From the NCBI GenBank assembly GCA_003254905.1, contig QANU01001262.1, positions 111,362 to 175,361 on the forward strand: 64,000 bases of DNA, in the 5' to 3' direction. The notes under the pieces were generated by a model. The model searched no databases and had not been told where the DNA came from. It was given only the letters and a program-made list of their open reading frames with translations. The stretch is from Nissolia schottii. Its lineage: Eukaryota > Streptophyta > Magnoliopsida > Fabales > Fabaceae. Position numbers and translations under genes: made by a program. Positions 60,157-64,000 of the stretch are shown here, piece after piece; the stretch's first letter is position 1, and the number at the start of each line of letters is the position of its first letter.

Positions 60157-60541
60157 AGACAAACTCCAAGTTTTGTTCCTATAAATTATCGCTTTGGTGA
60201 ACTTTATTTTTAATAAAATTATCAATCAAAATTATCTTAAAAAAATAAATAAAAATTAATCAAATTAATCATTTCATCACTTTTGTTAAGTGTAATAATT
60301 GATGTGACAAATAAATGAAGACTTTAAGTAATCTATTTTATTTTTGTATTTTGCATGAAAGACTTTAATCTAAGATTTTATATAATTATGTGTTACGTCA
60401 ATTATTATAGTTAAAAAATTAACAGAAAAATTAATGTAAATGACTTTTATACCTTTTTCGAAATAATTCAGGCCGATAATTTTTTTAGAAATGAAATTAA
60501 CCAAAGTTAGAATCTACGTGAATAAAATTGGAGGTTTTTCC
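60157..60541. mobile_element. Long-TIR MITE (Mutator-like size of target duplication)
   Basis: The first and last about 65 bases are inverted copies at roughly two-thirds identity (for example CTCCAAGTTTTGTTCC against CTCCAATTTTATTCAC). The 9-bp repeat TTTTAAATT flanks it at 60148-60156 and 60542-60550. The surroundings are AT-rich, so the duplication could be chance. Confidence 0.5.
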
Positions 60542-60845
60542 TTTTAAATTCAAGAGACTGTGTGTTTAATTTGAGTCATTGATATATTTTAATAGTAAAA
60601 ATGGTGTGAATCCTCTCAACATAACACTCCTGTTATCCACAACCAAAGATGACCCAGATCCTTAAAATAGTGGAGCATTACATGTAATTGATTATCCTGC
60701 CATCTTTCTCAGCCATTCTCTTTACAATTATATTGCTCTCATTCTTATATAACTTTGCAATTTATAATTTCAAATTTGCTGTCATCCTGTGTTTATATCC
60801 AATTCCAAATAGTCATTTAATTAATTGATTTGATAATTGAGTTAT

Positions 60846-60859
60846 CACTACAAGAAAAA
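60846..60859 (+). mobile_element. CACTA-type terminal motif (isolated end)
   Basis: CACTACAAGAAAAA is the typical terminal sequence of plant CACTA elements. I found no inverted partner TTTTCTTGTAGTG in the next kilobase, so only one end is supported. Confidence 0.35.
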
Positions 60860-61635
60860 CCAATTTTAACGATGAATATTACATTTCTAACTATTTTTTT
60901 CTTTTGCAACAAAAAAAAAAAGTTGCAAAATTTTGCAATGGAACAATCCTAGCTAAATTTTGCATTAACTTATCTATAGCAAATCATCTTGGGGCCCTGA
61001 AATTCTTATGCGATACATTGTTCCCAGTTTTTTCGTCCATCTTTTGTGAAAAAAAAATAAAATTTTTAAGAAATACAAACAACTTAATTTTTGCAAACAC
61101 CAGTGTAATGTTCGATATTATACAAAATTATTTTGATAGTATTTTTACGTTGATTTATAATAGACTTTAACATATAAAATTAGATGACAATTTTTTAAAG
61201 TATATAAGAGTATTTTTAAATAAAATATATTAAAATTTATAAATTACGTTAAATAATTAATTTTAAATTTTAGTTAAAATTTTTGAATGATATTTATTTT
61301 AAATGTGAGAAAATACTGAAATATAAATTACGAGATATTAAGTAAAACCAAATACAATAAATTTATCAAAATTAGCTTTGACAGAATTTTTTTAAAAAGC
61401 CATAGTGGTAAATGAATTTGAATTTAGCAATAGTGGCAATAGAAATTAGTTTGGTGCTGGCAATTTGAATGTTTTATGAGTTGCTAATTTAAGTTGTTTA
61501 TTAACATAGGGATTAGCTTATCCTATAATTACTTTAAGTGGGACGACCACAGCGCAAATTTAAAGTGTAAACCGAGTGAGAAGCGGTTATGACGGCATTG
61601 CCTGGGGCTGAACAGAAGAAGGGAGAGTGAGAGTG

Positions 61636-64000
61636 ATGCAGTGCCCAATGGGTGTTGATGCGAAATTTGGGTCGTTGTTGGAGAATTTGAAGGTTCAAGA
61701 CCCGTGGGTTCCCCCAAATTCATGGGAATCCATGCCCTCTGAAAGCGGACTCCGCCCTTCCTTCCCTTCTTCCTCCCAATCAGATCAGCTCCTCTCCGCT
61801 CTCTCTGTAAGTTAATCTCACTCTCTCTTTTCGTTGCTTTCCCGACCAACAACCACATCAAACACACATTTTCCTTTCTAACTGTACTGCTACTGCAATG
61901 CATTTTAACAACTTCGTTAGCCTAAGCCTTTTCAATTTAGTTGATGCTTAAACTTAATAGCGCGATCTGCTCTACTACTTTGTTTATGGAGTCACCTATA
62001 CTGTCTATATATTACCTTGTGAATGATTACGATTATGCCAAGGGCTATTTCATCATGTGAAGTTTTGGCCTCAGGAATCAAGTTTGGTAAGGCTGGTGAT
62101 GAATGGCTTGCAAGGTGTAAAATCATCCCTTCTTAGCATCCAAAAGCTCTCTGCCATCTTTTGTTGTGACCCAGCTGACAGGACCTCCCACCAGATTTCA
62201 AGTCTCTGGAATCGAGCTTCCAGCACTCATTCTTTGGGAAATATACTGACATCCATAGGTTGCACTGGCTCTCTAGTTTTTCTTCTCCGCGAATTTGTTG
62301 GTTATTTTACAAACATGAATGTCCAGGACAGTTTTCGAAGGAGTCATGACAGTTCTGACGTTTGCCAAAGTCATAATCATCAAGAGGCAGAATTCCCTCC
62401 CTACAGTCTAGTTAATCAAGCATTTGCCGTTGCTGTGGGAAAGGTCTTGGAAGGGTACATCTGTGGACTGGACACAGTGCACGCATCTGTAGTTTTAAGG
62501 TGTTCGTCAAAAGGTGCTGATTTTCCCGTGTCTGGATGTTTGAGGAGTGTAGTACATTCTGAAATTACACTGCTTGAGTTTTACCTGCATACAAAAGAAT
62601 TGAGGACTCAGATTGAAGCCCTTGCCAGCATATGTAATCTACAAAAATGGGCTCTTCGCTTTTCGGATATTTCATTGGAGCATCTGATTACTGAAGCTAC
62701 ATCTGAGTTTTGTAACTTCTGCAGAGGGGGGGATTTATTAACATTTTTGTACGCACAATTACAGGTCAGTTTATTTTAATCTGAACATTTTCTCTTTCAT
62801 TATCGATCATTTTGGGGGTGTAAAACTAGATCTGTTGAGATTTATTATGATGGTTAGTTGTTGTGTTAGATAAGAAATAGACGTAACATTGAAGATACCA
62901 AAATTGTGGGATATTTTGTTCTTTATGCAAATGCCTTTTTATTTTTGTCTGCATCGTTATATCTCTGGAATTTGGGTATGGGTCTGTTTTAGTTTCAGGG
63001 GCGATAAAAGGATGTGAATTTAGCTAGAGTGGATACATAGTGTGTTGATGGAGAAAGTAAAGAAACAATGATAAGGGAAATAAAAAGGAAAGGAATCCTC
63101 CTTAACATCTTCCTAATAGTAGCCTCTCTGATCTCAATTGATTGATATTTTTCTTTGGAAAAAAATCATTAACAGCACAATTAACTATAAAGAACCAGTA
63201 TTCACCATTCAGTTAGGTTTAATTCTAGCCCTTAATCTATCTTTGGGACTAAGGATGGAATTCAACCATTAAAGACAGAATCTACAATATGATTTAAGAA
63301 GTTTAGAAGGGGATAAAGAAAGATGGGATTAGTTTACAATGAGGAATGGATTACATAATTGCTTACAGCTTACATAATTGCATCCATCAGCATTATAATG
63401 AAAATATAATTTTGAAATGGAGAGGAGATAGGAAAGTAGGCCTTTGCAATTGTCGGCGTGTGTAGCCTAGACATTAATATGGACATGGGACACCAGACAC
63501 TAAAGTAGAAGTTATAGGACATAGACTTTTGAAAATATCGTATATATAAGCTTCAACCCTGCCTTATTTTCTTTGCTAATTACTAAAAAATGTTTTATAG
63601 TTTAAAACAAATCATAGATTTGTCTGTTATTTATTTTTTCAAATTTTAAATGGCCTTGTCTATGTTACATCTTGCTGTGTCAAAGTTGAAAAAAATATTT
63701 AAATTGAATGCATATAGATGCATGTTGTTAGTGTATCTGACATGGACACGTGTTTACACATGGGCATGGCACCAAAATGGTGTGTCCGTGCTTTATAGAT
63801 TGTCACTTGCATTTTTGTTTCTATTCTACTGAATGCTTCCTTTTCTAATTAATTTTTTTTAAAAATTTTTAAAAAGTAAGAGGGGGTGGGGATGTTTTCC
63901 CTCCTGTATATTTTGCCTACTTTTTGCAATGCAGCAATTTGCATTATATCAGCTCTATCATGAATAAAAAGATATTGCTTATATATACAGGCTTTTTCTA
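61636..64000 (+). CDS. Gamma-tubulin complex component, GCP5/GCP6 type (5' part, runs off the window)
   Basis: Two exons are visible: 61636-61806 and 62075-62764, phase 0, giving 287 residues. The first encodes MQCPMGVDAKFGSLLENLKV then DPWVPPNSWESMPSESG; an alternative ATG at 61648 (MGVDAKF) may be the true start. The second contains SIQKLSAIFCCDPADRT, TSIGCTGSLVFLLREFVGYF, SLVNQAFAVAVGKVLEGYICGLD, ITLLEFYLHTKELRTQIE and ITEATSEFCNFCRGGDLLTFLYAQLQ, the N-terminal GRIP1 region of plant GCP5-like proteins (recalled similarity to Arabidopsis EMB1427). These proteins belong to the gamma-tubulin ring complex that nucleates microtubules. Intron 2 starts at 62765 and continues at least to about 63989; an acceptor-like ACAG sits at 63986-63989, but too little follows to judge. 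The C-terminal GRIP2 part lies outside. Confidence 0.85.
63440..63797. repeat. GTGTC-rich repeat in GCP intron 2
   Basis: It has GGCGTGTGTAGCC at one side and GTGTCCGTGCTTTATAG at 63781-63797 at the other, with ACATGGACACGTG-type words between. The right end resembles that of the Mutator-like MITE at 25968-26416. No target duplication was recognised. Confidence 0.45.

Larger units (their letters stand above)
53241..61635. other. Long intergenic spacer between the LRR and GCP genes
   Basis: The two genes diverge, so both promoters lie here. The content is AT-rich sequence (54060-55560), a GGTGG-rich low-complexity stretch (55580-55870), a hAT-like element with a nested solo-LTR-like fossil (55872-59073), a long-TIR MITE (60157-60541) and a CACTA-type terminal motif at 60846. 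No host gene is seen in it. Confidence 0.6.

Noticed and set aside
1-64000. A clustered biosynthetic or defence system across the eight genes
   Set aside because: Products belong to unrelated pathways, are on both strands and separated by up to 8 kb of repeats; nothing suggests joint function.

Overview
The window is AT-rich nuclear DNA from a flowering plant. It has eight protein-coding genes with many GT-AG introns, large intergenic spaces, many AT microsatellites, MITEs, SINEs and LTR fossils. Protein resemblance (recalled, not searched) and the repeat types point to a eudicot, most likely a papilionoid legume. The species cannot be named from sequence alone. All gene models were spliced by hand and every junction keeps frame.

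Layout, left to right. (1) 9-3224 +: a UDP-rhamnose/UDP-galactose Golgi transporter, 5 exons, 345 aa. (2) 3225-8984: AT-rich spacer with a probable reverse-oriented LTR fossil. (3) 8985-12285 -: a coiled-coil protein with UVR motifs, 3 exons, 723 aa. (4) 14049-22994 +: presequence protease PreP, 19 exons, 1074 aa, with two Au-type SINEs in its introns and one GC-AG intron. (5) 22995-27572: spacer with a LINE 3' fragment and a Mutator-like MITE. (6) 27573-30160 +: a B3-domain DNA-binding protein, 6 exons, 409 aa. (7) 30161-36329: a triplet-repeat tract, then a solo-LTR-like fossil with a nested hAT-like element, a palindrome array and an assembly gap. (8) 36330-44113 +: RAD54 recombination ATPase, 21 exons, 895 aa, also with one GC-AG intron. 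(9) 47217-50523 +: wax ester synthase/diacylglycerol acyltransferase, 6 exons, 467 aa. (10) 52041-53240 -: an intronless secreted LRR protein whose N-terminal part is interrupted by a single N. (11) 53241-61635: spacer with a hAT-like element that carries a solo-LTR-like fossil. (12) 61636 to the right edge +: the first two exons of a gamma-tubulin complex component (GCP5/GCP6 type).

The genes are unrelated single-copy-type housekeeping or developmental genes: cell-wall sugar supply, organelle peptide clearance, transcription, homologous recombination, surface lipid and microtubule nucleation. I see no operon, gene cluster or defence locus, and no new biological system. The most informative signals are the two same-family solo-LTR-like fossils with perfect 5-bp target duplications (31406-35311 and 56331-58922), their reciprocal nesting with hAT-like elements, and the 72-bp tandem array built on a 16-bp palindrome inside the first of them.
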